Origin: Mycobacterium marinum
GTDB taxonomy: Bacteria; Actinomycetota; Actinomycetes; Mycobacteriales; Mycobacteriaceae
Assembly: GCF_003391395.1 (NCBI RefSeq)
Contig: NZ_CP024190.1
Span: 4,402,001-4,466,000, forward strand
Direction: 5' to 3'
DNA: 64,000 nt
Shown here: one piece after another, positions 26,308 through 35,380 of the stretch
How positions within the stretch are numbered: position 1 is the stretch's first letter
Layout: the number at the start of each line of letters is the position of its first letter
Notes under the pieces: model-generated
The model's input: the letters and a program-made list of their open reading frames with translations, nothing else
Databases searched by the model: none
What the model was told of the DNA's origin: nothing
Translations under genes and position numbers: made by a program

Positions 26308-27357
26308 ATGAGCACAGAACGCCCGCTTCGGGTTATCCAGTGGACCACCGGAAATATCGGGCGGCGGTCGCTGCACGCCATCATCGGGCGACCCGACCTG
26401 GAACTGGTGGGGGTGTACGCACACGGCCCGGACAAGGTTGGTGTCGACGCCGCCGAGCTGGCGGGCTGGCCGGACCCCACCGGGGTGCGGGCGACCAGCG
26501 ACATCGACGCGCTGCTCGCGCTGGGCGCCGACGCGTGTTGCTATAACCCGTTGTGGCCCAACATCGATGAGCTGGTGGGATTGCTCGAGTCGGGCGTGAA
26601 TGTGTGCACCAGCGCCGCCTGGATCACCGGGGGCAAGCAGACACCGCGGGACCGCGAACGCATCCTGGCCGCCTGCGAACGCGGCGGCGCGACGATCTTC
26701 GGCAGCGGCGCACATCCGGGGATGACCAACATGGTCGGCATGGTGCTCAGCGGCTCCTGCGAGCGAGTCGACGAAATCCGGATCACCGAATCCGTCGACT
26801 GCTCGACCTACGAATCGGCGGCCACCCAGACGGCGATGGGGTTCTCCCAGCATCCCGACACCCCCGGCCTGGCCGAGAGCGTGCGGGTCGAAAGCGAGGT
26901 CTTCGCCGAATCGGCGGCGATGATGGCCGACGCGATCGGCGCAACGTTGGACAAGATGACCTTCGACGTCACCTTCACCGCGGCCACCGCGGACACCGAT
27001 TTGGGGTTCATGAAGATCCCCGCCGGCACCGTCGGCAGCGTATACGGCTACCACCGCGGCTGGGTCGGTGATCGCAACGTCGTCAGCGTCGGATTCAACT
27101 GGACGATGGGCAATCATGTGGTTCCGCCCAAGCCACTCGAGCACGGCCATGTCATCCAGGTGTTCGGGTTGCCCAACATGCGCACGGTGCTGCACTGTCT
27201 GCCGCCGAAGGACTGGACGGAGCCCGGCTTCATGGGCCTGGGCATGATCTACACCGCGATGCCGGTCACCAATGCAGTTCCGGCGGTGGTGGCCGCCAAA
27301 CCGGGGATCGTGACGCTTGCCGATCTGCCGCCGATCACCGGGCGGGCGGCCCTCTGA
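26308..27357 (+). CDS. DapB-like NAD(P)-dependent dehydrogenase of unknown substrate
   Basis: A 349-residue protein from ATG 26308 with an AAAGGAG ribosome site. The Rossmann start RVIQWTTGNIGRRSLHAIIG and the following YAHGPDKVGVDAAELAG are typical of the dihydrodipicolinate-reductase-like group that includes 2,4-diaminopentanoate dehydrogenase. The central substrate domain contains GSGAHPGMTNMVGMVLSGSC and RITESVDCSTYESAATQTAM. Mycobacteria encode many paralogues of this kind, none with a firmly known substrate to my knowledge. Coupled to a membrane-protein gene 2 nt downstream, which is its only close partner. Lysine biosynthesis is unlikely, since the DapB signature His-rich motif is not seen. 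Confidence 0.82.
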   Translation: MSTERPLRVIQWTTGNIGRRSLHAIIGRPDLELVGVYAHGPDKVGVDAAELAGWPDPTGVRATSDIDALLALGADACCYNPLWPNIDELVGLLESGVNVCTSAAWITGGKQTPRDRERILAACERGGATIFGSGAHPGMTNMVGMVLSGSCERVDEIRITESVDCSTYESAATQTAMGFSQHPDTPGLAESVRVESEVFAESAAMMADAIGATLDKMTFDVTFTAATADTDLGFMKIPAGTVGSVYGYHRGWVGDRNVVSVGFNWTMGNHVVPPKPLEHGHVIQVFGLPNMRTVLHCLPPKDWTEPGFMGLGMIYTAMPVTNAVPAVVAAKPGIVTLADLPPITGRAAL

Positions 27358-27359
27358 CG

Positions 27360-28136
27360 ATGGCTGCCTACGCCAGGGCCCTGCTCAGTGTCATTGCCAT
27401 CAGCATCACTTTGGAGGTCTTGTGGACCGGCGGGATCTCCCGCCCACCCACGGTCCTCTACCACCTGTGGCATATCGGACTGATGCTCTTCGTCCTGGCG
27501 GTGCGGCTCGCATATCAGCGACAGCTTTCTCCAAAAGTGGCGAAGTATTCCCTGGTCTTGATCGTGGGGATGGCATTCGCCACGGTCGGAGATGTGGTCA
27601 ACAGCGCGATCTCCGGCATCGAGCCAATCAGCCGCAAACTGTCGGCCGCGGTGATTCTTTTCGGCATCGCCTACGGCCTATATGCCATTGTGCTGTACAA
27701 GTTTGCCGCGCCCAGGCTGCGCGCGTACGGCGGCTTCGCATATCGGGCTCGCTGGCTTATCGTCGCCGTGGTTGCGGCGGCCAACACGGCGACTTGGGTC
27801 CTGCACATCCGGAACTCGGTGCAGGGCCATCACTTCCTCGAGGTGGGCAGCTTCCTCTTCAACCTGATCATCTACACGGCGCTGATCAGTTTCAGCATCT
27901 GGTATTTCTGGGCCGACCGATTCAGCTTGCTGACGCTAGCGGTACTGATTGGCGGATTGCTCATCCCCGTCTCAGACCTGTACCTATTTTTCGCCTGGCT
28001 GCCCTCGGGCCAGGACTCGAATGTCCCTGGGTTCGATCTGTATGCGCTGAACTGGATTCTTTACTTTGGCGGGCAGGTGCTGTTTGCGTTCCTGCCGGTG
28101 GCGCAAGACAGCGATTCGCTCCCGCAGCGCACGTGA
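27360..28136 (+). CDS. Polytopic membrane protein of unknown function
   Basis: A 258-residue very hydrophobic protein starting at ATG 27360, two bases after the dehydrogenase stop. Seven or eight membrane helices are visible, for example LLSVIAISITLEVLW, LWHIGLMLFVLAVRLAY, YSLVLIVGMAFATVGDVVNS, LIVAVVAAANTATWVLHI, FLFNLIIYTALISFSIWYFW and LTLAVLIGGLLIPVSDLYLF. Charged or polar residues inside helices (GDVVNS, PVSDLY) are spaced rather like those of YhhN/lysoplasmalogenase-type membrane enzymes, but the resemblance is weak and I do not assign it. The tight coupling with the DapB-like enzyme suggests a common pathway. No signal peptide beyond the first helix. Confidence 0.75.
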   Translation: MAAYARALLSVIAISITLEVLWTGGISRPPTVLYHLWHIGLMLFVLAVRLAYQRQLSPKVAKYSLVLIVGMAFATVGDVVNSAISGIEPISRKLSAAVILFGIAYGLYAIVLYKFAAPRLRAYGGFAYRARWLIVAVVAAANTATWVLHIRNSVQGHHFLEVGSFLFNLIIYTALISFSIWYFWADRFSLLTLAVLIGGLLIPVSDLYLFFAWLPSGQDSNVPGFDLYALNWILYFGGQVLFAFLPVAQDSDSLPQRT

Positions 28137-28458
28137 CTCGAACGGCTGAACAACACTGCCGAGAGCGGTCCCCCGGCGAAAGCCAGATCAATAACGGCCG
28201 ATAAGGCGGCGCCTCGATGCGTCGATTAAGCGAGTTTGAGAGCGCCCATTGTGGCGGTCGGCCATGCCGATCCGATGCGATCACCCACCGCCCCGCGCGC
28301 CGGCGCCTGCCACGGCCCACCCCGATCCCCCCGGAGGAACGAAGTCGTGCACTAAGAGTTAGACTGCTTAGCCAAGCAAATATTTTCTTGCCTACGCCGG
28401 AAGCTTGCTTACCCAGCAGGCCACGGCGAGCTGCATCGGCGAGCGGAGGGGCGGTCGG
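28137..28458. other. Intergenic region upstream of the mmpS-mmpL pair
   Basis: 322 nt without a convincing gene. At 28351-28390 there is an AT-rich patch in a GC-rich surround, containing a weak dyad CAAG-N10-CTTG (28373-28390) around AAATATTTT. This is the best place for the mmpS-mmpL promoter and a regulator site. A GGAGGAAC sequence at 28333-28340 has no useful reading frame behind it. Confidence 0.4.
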
Positions 28459-28902
28459 GTGCCTACGATTCCTGTTACCAGCGTGCTCAAACGAGCCTGG
28501 ATCCCCTTGCTGATGGTGGTGGTACTGGCCATCTCGGGCTTGGTGGTGTCACGCCTGCACAAGATATTCGGTTCTGAGGACCTCAACGCCAACGCCGGTG
28601 CCGGGATCGACATCGTGCAGTTCAACCCCAAGGTCGTCATCTATGAAATCTCCGGCCCCACCGGATCCACCGCCAACATCAACTTCTGGGACGCCGACGC
28701 CAACACACACCAGGTAAACGCGGCTCCCCTGCCGTGGTCGTTCACGATCTCGACGACGCTGCCCTCGGTGAGCGCGAACATTATGGCTCAAGGCGACGGT
28801 AGTCAGATCGGCTGCCGTATCACCGTGGATGGTGTGGTGCGGGAAGAGAAGTCGGCCGCCGGGGTCAATCCGCAGACCTTTTGCTTAGTGAAATCGGCAT
28901 GA
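28459..28902 (+). CDS. MmpS family membrane protein
   Basis: A 147-residue MmpS-type protein from GTG 28459, preceded by GGAGGGG. A short cytosolic head with KRAW is followed by one membrane helix (IPLLMVVVLAISGLVVSRL) and a periplasmic beta-sandwich domain with FNPKVVIYEISGPTGSTANI, PLPWSFTISTTLPSVSANIM and GCRITVDGVVREEKSAAGVN. MmpS proteins partner MmpL transporters in exporting siderophores or surface lipids. The stop TGA overlaps the ATG of the mmpL gene (ATGA), so the two products are made together. The paralogue group (MmpS4/5-like) cannot be settled without a tree. No lipid biosynthesis or siderophore genes adjoin, so the cargo is unknown. Confidence 0.9.
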   Translation: MPTIPVTSVLKRAWIPLLMVVVLAISGLVVSRLHKIFGSEDLNANAGAGIDIVQFNPKVVIYEISGPTGSTANINFWDADANTHQVNAAPLPWSFTISTTLPSVSANIMAQGDGSQIGCRITVDGVVREEKSAAGVNPQTFCLVKSA

Positions 28903-31820
28903 GCGAGTCCAACAGCGGCGCCAGTATCAGCACCGAGGACACCGGCCCGATCGAAATCCGCGCGGCCACCGGCGACGCACCCAACCGCGAGCGTGGCCAC
29001 CGCCCGGTCATTCCGCACACCATCCGGATCCTTGCCGTGCCGATCATCCTGGGCTGGGTGCTGCTGACGGTCCTGGTCAACGTGGTCGTCCCGTCGCTCG
29101 AGGTGGTCAGCGAACAACATTCCGCGCCGATGACCCCGATGGACGCGCCGTCGATGAAGGCGATGATGCGGCTGGGACACAACTTCCGGGAATTCGATTC
29201 CAACAGCACGGTCATGATCGTCCTGGAGGGCCAGCACAAGCTCGGCGATGACGCGCACCAGTACTACGACAGCCTGATTCGCCAGCTGCGCCAGGACCCC
29301 GAGCACATACAGCACATCCAGGATTTCTGGGGCGACCGGCTGACCGCCGCGGGGGCCCAAAGCGCCGATGGCAAAAGCGCCTACGTGATGGTGAACCTGG
29401 CCGGAAACCAGGGCACGACCCTAGCCAATGAATCGGTCGAAGCCGTGCGTGACGTCATCAACCGAACGCACGAACCCGCCGGGGTCAAGGCATATGTCAC
29501 CGGGCCCGCCGCGCTCAGCGACGACATGCACCTGATCGGCAACGCCAGCTTGGCCAAGATCACCATGTTCACCCTGGGCGCCATCGCGGTGATGTTGCTG
29601 CTGGTCTACCGCTCCATCGTCACCACCGTGATCCAGCTGTTCATGACCGGAATCGCATTGGCCTCCTCGCGGGGAGTGGTGGCGGTATTGGGCTACCACA
29701 ACGTATTCGGGCTCACCACGTTTGCCGCGAACATTCTGACGATGCTGGCGATCGCCGCCGGGACCGACTACGGGATCTTTCTGGTCGGCCGCTACCAAGA
29801 GGCGCGCCAAGCGGGCGAGGACCGAGAAGACGCCTACTACACAACCTTTCGTGGGGTGGCCCCGGTGGTCTTGGGATCCGGCCTGACCATCGCCGGTGCC
29901 ACCTACTGTCTGAGTTTCGCGCGGCTGCCCTGGTTCAACACGATGGGCGCACCCGTGGCAATCGGGATGTTGGTCGTCGTGTTGGCCGGGCTGACACTGG
30001 GTCCCGCAGTGGTATTCGTGGGCAGCCGATTCCACCTATTCGAATCCAAGCGGGCCGCCAATAGAGGCCGGCTGTGGCGGCGGGTCGGCACCGCGGTGGT
30101 GCGTTGGCCCGCACCGATTCTGGCGCTGAGCGGCGCGATCGTTCTGGTCGGCATGGTCGCCCTGCCCGGTTTCAAGACCAGCTACAACGACCGCTACTAC
30201 CTACCGGCCTCGGCGCCGTCCAATCTCGGCGAGGCGGCTGCCGACCGGCACTTTTCGCACGCCCGGATGAACCCCGACATGTTGATGATCGAGGCCGAAC
30301 ACGACATGCGAAACCCGGCGGACATGCTTGTCCTGGACAAAGTGGCCAAAAACGTCATCCGCACCGTGGGCATCGCCATGATCCAGGACATCACCAGGCC
30401 GCTGGGCATCCCGATCCAGCACAGCTCCATACCGTTTCAGAACAGCATGCAAAGCCAGACGATGATGCAGAACATGGCGTTCCTGAAAGAGCGGATGGCC
30501 GACATGACCAAGATGGCCGACGAGATGCAGGTCCTGATCGACACCACAGAACGCATGTACGCCGTCATGCGCGAGCTCGACACCACCACGACCGACATGG
30601 CGCGCGTCACCGCCGAAACCTCGACCATCACCGACGAGCTGCGAGACCACCTCGCCGAGTTCGATGACTTCTGGCGACCGATGCGGTCCTACTTCTACTG
30701 GGAAAAACACTGTTTCGACGTTCCGATCTGCTGGTCGTTCAGATCGCTGTTCGACTCTCTGGACGGGATCGACAAGCTTTCCGAGAAGTTCTCCGAACTC
30801 ACCGAAGACATACAGCACACGGCCGGTCTCACGTCACAGATGCTGACTTTGATTCCCCCGATGATCGCCACCATGAAGACGACCAAAGCGCTGACGCTGA
30901 CCATGCAGTCCACGTTCTCGGCGATGCTCGACCAGATGGACGAACTCAGCAACACCGCTATCGTCATGGGCCAGAGTTTCGACGCTTCCAAGAACGATGA
31001 CTTCTTCTACCTGCCTCCGGAAGCCTTCGACAACCCGGACTTCCAGACGGGGCTTCGGATGTTCTTGTCTCCGGACGGAAAATCGGCCCGGTTTTTCATT
31101 ACCCACCAGGGCGATCCGATGACCCCGGAGGGAATTTCGCGGGTCGACGCGGAACGCACAGCGGCGCAGGAGGGCCTGAAGCAATCGTCGCTCTCGGATG
31201 CCAAGGTCTATCTGGGCGGAACCGCCGCCACCTTCAAAGACATGGCCGACGGCGAAAAGTACGACCTGATGATCGCGGTGGTATCTGCGCTGACACTGAT
31301 CTTCTTGATCATGTTGCTGCTCACCCGAAGCGTCGTCGCCGCCCTGGTGATCGTCGGCACCGCAGCCAGCTCGATCGCCGCGTCATTCGGTCTGTCCGTG
31401 CTCATTTGGCAGGATTTGTTCGGCATCAAGATCCACTGGATCGTGGCCGCGCTGTCGGTCATCATCCTGCTGGCCGTCGGGTCGGACTACAACCTGTTGC
31501 TGGTCTCGCGGTTCCGCGAAGAAATCCACGCCGGACTCAAGACCGGGATCATCCGGTCCATGGCCGGAACCGGTGGGGTGGTGACCGCCGCAGGTCTGGT
31601 GTTCGCCTTCACCATGGCGTCCATGCTGGGCAGCGATCTGCGGGTGCTCGGACAGTTCGGGTCCACGGTGTGCATCGGCCTACTGCTGGACACGCTGATC
31701 GTGCGCACCCTGCTGATGCCATCGATCGCGACGTTGCTGGGCCGCTGGTTCTGGTGGCCGCAGGTTGTGCACCCGCGCGGTGACAATGCCCGGCCCAGGG
31801 TCGCGGCGCCAACTCACTGA
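28899..31820 (+). CDS. MmpL family RND transporter
   Basis: A 973-residue RND-type exporter starting at the ATG that overlaps the mmpS stop. It begins with a polar head, TM1 (IPHTIRILAVPIILGWVLLT) and the first porter domain (MKAMMRLGHNFREFDSNSTV). The proton-relay Asp-Tyr pairs are present in both halves: AIAAGTDYGIFLVGRYQEAR (Asp ~290) and LLAVGSDYNLLLVSRFREEI (Asp ~862). The second periplasmic domain carries a long helical hairpin rich in Met (QSQTMMQNMAFLKERMADMT), as in MmpL4/MmpL5-type proteins linked to siderophore and drug efflux, and a Cys pair (KHCFDVPICWSF). The long cytosolic tail of MmpL3 is absent. The cargo is unknown. The pair is inserted between eis and degV relative to H37Rv as I recall it. 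Confidence 0.92.
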   Translation: MSESNSGASISTEDTGPIEIRAATGDAPNRERGHRPVIPHTIRILAVPIILGWVLLTVLVNVVVPSLEVVSEQHSAPMTPMDAPSMKAMMRLGHNFREFDSNSTVMIVLEGQHKLGDDAHQYYDSLIRQLRQDPEHIQHIQDFWGDRLTAAGAQSADGKSAYVMVNLAGNQGTTLANESVEAVRDVINRTHEPAGVKAYVTGPAALSDDMHLIGNASLAKITMFTLGAIAVMLLLVYRSIVTTVIQLFMTGIALASSRGVVAVLGYHNVFGLTTFAANILTMLAIAAGTDYGIFLVGRYQEARQAGEDREDAYYTTFRGVAPVVLGSGLTIAGATYCLSFARLPWFNTMGAPVAIGMLVVVLAGLTLGPAVVFVGSRFHLFESKRAANRGRLWRRVGTAVVRWPAPILALSGAIVLVGMVALPGFKTSYNDRYYLPASAPSNLGEAAADRHFSHARMNPDMLMIEAEHDMRNPADMLVLDKVAKNVIRTVGIAMIQDITRPLGIPIQHSSIPFQNSMQSQTMMQNMAFLKERMADMTKMADEMQVLIDTTERMYAVMRELDTTTTDMARVTAETSTITDELRDHLAEFDDFWRPMRSYFYWEKHCFDVPICWSFRSLFDSLDGIDKLSEKFSELTEDIQHTAGLTSQMLTLIPPMIATMKTTKALTLTMQSTFSAMLDQMDELSNTAIVMGQSFDASKNDDFFYLPPEAFDNPDFQTGLRMFLSPDGKSARFFITHQGDPMTPEGISRVDAERTAAQEGLKQSSLSDAKVYLGGTAATFKDMADGEKYDLMIAVVSALTLIFLIMLLLTRSVVAALVIVGTAASSIAASFGLSVLIWQDLFGIKIHWIVAALSVIILLAVGSDYNLLLVSRFREEIHAGLKTGIIRSMAGTGGVVTAAGLVFAFTMASMLGSDLRVLGQFGSTVCIGLLLDTLIVRTLLMPSIATLLGRWFWWPQVVHPRGDNARPRVAAPTH

Positions 31821-31855
31821 AAACCGCGCCCTGTCCGAACAACTCGGTGTTTGGG

Positions 31856-32701
31856 CTACCCTCGCGGCGAAGCAGCGCCGACTTGCACGCAAACCGCGAC
31901 CGCTTCGGCGCCGACGTGCAACGCCAGCACCGGCCCCAGTGGGGTCACCAGCGCCGGCTCACATGCCGGAAGGCGGCGGCCCAGTTCCGCCGCGACGCTG
32001 TTGGCGCCCTCCACATTGGCGACATGATGCACGGCCAAGAGCGCAGGTTCGCGCCCGACCACTTCACATACTCGGTCAACCAGCGCCGCCATTGCATGCT
32101 TGACGGTGCGAACCCGTTGGGCTAGCACGAGTTTTCCGTCCTCAACCCGCAACAGCGGCTTGAGGGCCAATGCAGTGCCCAGCCATGCCTTGGCACCGCC
32201 GATTCGTCCGCTGCGGCGCAAGTTGTCCAGCCGGTGGACGACGACGAACGCGTGCGTCCGGCTCGCGGCGGCATCGGCAGCGCGCCCAACGGATTCGAGA
32301 TCTTCTCCGGCCGCAGCGGCCCGCGCCGCCGCGAGCGCGACGAACCCGGTTCCCATCGCGGCCGACTTCGAGTCGATGACGCGCACGTCGGGCCCCAGAT
32401 CCGCCGCGGCCAGTTTGGCGGCGCGGTAGGTTCCCGACAGTCCCGCCGAAATATGCACCGCCACTACCCCATCACCGGCACTATCGGCCAGCGCTGCGCG
32501 ATAGGCGGCACGCAGCTCGGCCGGGGTGGCCGCGGCAGTGGTGGCATGACACTTGTGAATATCGTCGGGGACCTCATCCACACCGTCACGCAGGTCGACG
32601 CCGTCGAGCAGGATATGCAGCGGGACCTCGCGTATCGCCCACCGTTCTCGGATATCGGCGGGCAGGCGCGCCGATGTATCCGTGACCACCACAACGGCCA
32701 T
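31856..32701 (-). CDS. DegV family fatty-acid-binding protein (Rv2417c)
   Basis: A 281-residue DegV protein. These bind a fatty acid in a pocket between two domains and, in other bacteria, serve as FakB partners of a fatty acid kinase. The N-terminus VVVVTDTSARLPADIRERWA is typical. HISAGLSGTYRAAKLAAADL holds the carboxylate-binding Ser/Gly loop, and VHRLDNLRRSGRIGGAKAWL is the DegV signature R-G-R-I. The last gene of an operon whose other members are octT, gpgP, rsfS and nadD. It starts 3 nt after the octT stop. A link with octanoate transfer by OctT is attractive but only inferred. Its stop lies 35 nt from the convergent mmpL stop. Confidence 0.92.
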   Translation of the reverse strand: MAVVVVTDTSARLPADIRERWAIREVPLHILLDGVDLRDGVDEVPDDIHKCHATTAAATPAELRAAYRAALADSAGDGVVAVHISAGLSGTYRAAKLAAADLGPDVRVIDSKSAAMGTGFVALAAARAAAAGEDLESVGRAADAAASRTHAFVVVHRLDNLRRSGRIGGAKAWLGTALALKPLLRVEDGKLVLAQRVRTVKHAMAALVDRVCEVVGREPALLAVHHVANVEGANSVAAELGRRLPACEPALVTPLGPVLALHVGAEAVAVCVQVGAASPRG

Positions 32702-32704
32702 GGA

Positions 32705-33460
32705 TTAGCTGCGCGGCTTCTCGCTGGGCACCCCGGCTTCGGCCAGCGCCTTGAGCATCAGCTCCGCGACCCCCTGGTGAGCCTCGAAATTCCAGTGGAT
32801 GCCGTCCGGGTTGCCGCGCCCGCTCATGATCTCTTCGGCAACTGCGGCTTTGAGATCTACCAGCGGGACATCGTGGCGCTGTGCCCATCGTGTTATCGCG
32901 GACACGGTGCCGGGGCGGCCGTGATGCGCCTTGCCGTAGGTCTCGGCGATGTGCACTGACGGTAGGGACGCCACAACGGGAATGCCCGGGCGGTTGAAAT
33001 CGATTGCGCTACGCGTCTGTTCGAGGTATTCAGCGCTCAGATCCGCCGGCAGGGCCGAGCGAGCCACCGGTGACAGCCGTGGCTGCACCCAGGCGTACCC
33101 GTCGCGCACCCACCGTCGCAACCACGGTGGACGCACATAGCGAATGAGCTCGCGCAACGCCGTCGGCAACACCGAGGGCAGTGAGTCCATCCCGCTGGTG
33201 GCAAAGATCACCGCGCCGGCTCGGGGTAGCGCCGCCCACGACCGCGGATCCTGGGTGGCCGCCCACCAGACGTCGCGGCATGTCCAGCCGATCCGCCCGA
33301 TCAGTTCCAGATCCCACCCTAGTTGTGCTGCAACGATATTCGGCCATATGCGGGGATCGTCGGCGGGCAGTCCGCCGGTCGGACCGTAGTAGGACAGCGA
33401 GTCGGCGAAAACCAGCAGCAGGGGCCGTTGGCTGGGGCTTGCCCCGCGCTCAGAGGACAT
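32705..33460 (-). CDS. octT: Diglucosylglycerate octanoyltransferase, SGNH-hydrolase fold
   Basis: A 251-residue protein corresponding to Rv2418c (OctT), which transfers octanoate to the diglucosylglycerate precursor of mycobacterial methylglucose lipopolysaccharides. SGNH features are PLLLVFADSLSYYGPTGGLP (block I with the nucleophile Ser in ADSLS), the oxyanion Gly/Asn regions around ELIGRIGWTCRDVWWAA, and the C-terminal catalytic Asp-His in RGNPDGIHWNFEAHQGVAEL. GTG or ATG choice: the ATG at 33460 gives MSSERGASPSQRPLL. It overlaps the end of gpgP by 11 nt, consistent with one transcript. The neighbour gpgP acts one step earlier in the same pathway. Confidence 0.9.
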   Translation of the reverse strand: MSSERGASPSQRPLLLVFADSLSYYGPTGGLPADDPRIWPNIVAAQLGWDLELIGRIGWTCRDVWWAATQDPRSWAALPRAGAVIFATSGMDSLPSVLPTALRELIRYVRPPWLRRWVRDGYAWVQPRLSPVARSALPADLSAEYLEQTRSAIDFNRPGIPVVASLPSVHIAETYGKAHHGRPGTVSAITRWAQRHDVPLVDLKAAVAEEIMSGRGNPDGIHWNFEAHQGVAELMLKALAEAGVPSEKPRS

Positions 33461-34124
33461 CGTTGGCGACCTGCGCCGAAGCGTTCCACACGTCCAGACG
33501 CCACCGGATCGCGTCGAAATCGCTGCCGGCAGCGTCGGAATGGCCGGACAGCTGCACCCAGCTGGCGTTGCCCATGCCCCCCAACGCGGGCCAGTTGGAA
33601 ACCGGCAGCCTCAGCAGCGCGGCCGACAACGCAGCGATCAGACCGCCATGTGCGACGAGCACCACCGGGCGGTCCGCCTGGGTGGGGCCGCCCCATTCCG
33701 GCTCGGCGGAGACCAGCTCGGTGACCAACGGCACACTGCGCGCGGCCACATCGATTCTGCTTTCCCCGCCGTGCGGAGCCCACTCGGCATTTTCGCGCCA
33801 TGCCAGCCGGGCGCCTGGCGCCTCGGCGTCAATCTGGGTGTGGGTCAGTCCCTGCCAATCACCGAGGTGGGTCTCACGCAGCCGGGGGTCCACCCGCACC
33901 TGCTGGCCGGTGCGCTCCCCCAGCCTGGTCGCGGTGTCGTACGCGCGCCGCAGATCCGACGAGACGATCAGCAGCGGCTGCAGTTTGCCCAGCACCTCTG
34001 CGGCGGCCACGGCCTGGGCGCGGCCCAGGTCGCTTAGATCGGTGTCCAGTTGCCCCTGCATCCGGCTACCCAGGTTGTAGTCGGTCTGCCCATGCCGCAA
34101 CATCACCAGCCGGCGCACGGTCAT
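33450..34124 (-). CDS. gpgP: Glucosyl-3-phosphoglycerate phosphatase
   Basis: A 224-residue member of the histidine phosphatase family, matching Rv2419c. GpgP removes phosphate from glucosyl-3-phosphoglycerate to give glucosylglycerate at the start of methylglucose lipopolysaccharide synthesis. The RHG motif is in RLVMLRHGQTDYNLGSRMQG (catalytic His11). The second phosphate-pocket His is in VVLVAHGGLIAAL, and RLRETHLGDWQGLTHTQID carries the acid-base Glu. It overlaps the octT start by 11 nt and begins at ATG 34124, overlapping the rsfS 3' end by 4 nt. The length is that of the family. Confidence 0.92.
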   Translation of the reverse strand: MTVRRLVMLRHGQTDYNLGSRMQGQLDTDLSDLGRAQAVAAAEVLGKLQPLLIVSSDLRRAYDTATRLGERTGQQVRVDPRLRETHLGDWQGLTHTQIDAEAPGARLAWRENAEWAPHGGESRIDVAARSVPLVTELVSAEPEWGGPTQADRPVVLVAHGGLIAALSAALLRLPVSNWPALGGMGNASWVQLSGHSDAAGSDFDAIRWRLDVWNASAQVANDVL

Positions 34125-34510
34125 GGCGCCTCCGCCGGGTCATCGGAGCGCTCCGCCAAGTCCACCGCCACCACCGGGCAGTCGGCCCACAACCGGTCGA
34201 GTGCGTAAAAGCTGCGGTCATCCTGATGCTGGACGTGGACCACGATGTCGCGATAGTCCAACAACGTCCAGCGGCCCTCGCGGGCCCCCTCGCGGCGCGC
34301 CAACTTATAGCCGGCTCGGCGCATCTTCTCCTCGACCTCGTCGACGATGGCGTTGACCTGGCGCTCGTTGGACGCCGAAGCAATCACGAAGCAGTCGGTG
34401 ATGACCAGCTGTCCGGACACGTCGATGACCAGCACGTCGTCGGCCAGTTTGGCCGACGCAGCGCCGGCAGCCACCGTCGCCATGTCGATGGCTTCCTGAG
34501 TAGCGCTCAT
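34121..34510 (-). CDS. rsfS: Ribosomal silencing factor RsfS
   Basis: A 129-residue RsfS (Iojap/DUF143) protein, Rv2420c. It binds ribosomal protein uL14 and prevents joining of subunits when nutrients are scarce. Conserved parts are [40 protein letters not shown] and [20 protein letters not shown] (the GxWxLxDxxxxxVHVF signature, with Q replacing F), then [13 protein letters not shown]. The ATG at 34510 overlaps the nadD TGA (ATGA). The longer open frame upstream is out of step with nadD coding and is rejected. Linkage of nadD and rsfS is widespread in bacteria. Confidence 0.95.
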
Positions 34511-35184
34511 GTGTTGTTCCCCGCGGGCAGAATGGTCGTGGTGTCCAGGGTCTCGCCGCCCCCCGAGTCCGGTGGCGTGCGGTAGAGCCTGCGTTTTGAG
34601 ACATACTGCACGACGCCGTCGGGCATCAGGTACCACAGGGGGCGACCATGCGCGGCGCGCCGACGGCAATCCGTCGATGAGATCGCCAGCGCCGGGATCT
34701 CCACCAGGGACAAGGCGTCCTCGGCGAGCCCGTCCAGCGCGGCGGTGACATGGTCGTGGCGCAGTTCGTAGCCCGGCCGACTCACTCCGACGAACCGCGC
34801 CGACTCAAACATCTGCTCCCAGCCCTGCCAGGACATGATCGAGGCCAGGGCGTCGGCACCGGTGATGAAGTACAGCTCCGCAGCCGGGTTGAGGGCATGC
34901 AGATCCCGCAGCGTGTCCTTGGTGTAGGTAGGACCGCCCCGGTCGATGTCGACCCGGCTGACCGAAAAGCGAGGGTTGGAAGCGGTCGCGATGACCGTCA
35001 TCAGATAGCGGTCTTCGGCAGGCGAAACACGCCGTCCCTTCTGCCACGGCTGTCCGCTGGGCACGAACACGACCTCGTCGAGTTCGTAGCGGTCGGCTAC
35101 CTCACTGGCGGCGACCAGGTGACCGTAATGGATGGGATCGAAAGTCCCACCCATGACACCTAGCCTGCGACGGTGCTTTTGCAC
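34507..35184 (-). CDS. nadD: Nicotinate-nucleotide adenylyltransferase
   Basis: A 225-residue NadD (Rv2421c), which adenylates nicotinate mononucleotide to deamido-NAD, the step before NadE. The nucleotidyltransferase motif [20 protein letters not shown] includes the GTFDPxHxGH signature. [40 protein letters not shown] and the ISSTDCRRR motif (ISSTxxR) complete the active site. It starts at GTG 35184. First gene of the operon nadD-rsfS-gpgP-octT-degV. Together with nadE at 50913-52955 the window holds the last two steps of NAD synthesis, although in separate transcripts. Confidence 0.94.
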
Positions 35185-35380
35185 GGTTTGCCAGCTTACT
35201 TGAGCGCACGGCGCCGCTCAGATCGTGCGGGAACCGGCCCGGACGGGGCAAACGACAGGCACTGGGCCGCTGATCCGCCTGGCCCAGCCCGGACCTGCGG
35301 GAGCCGCTTCGCGTTTTGCAAATCATGAGCCTTTGAGCAATGGCGCCGCATCGAGCCGCCCGGTCAGGTAAAAGGGGTCT

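Noticed and set aside
26179..27195. N-terminal extension of the eis frame
   Set aside because: It is antisense to the DapB-like gene. Eis begins near 26154-26178.
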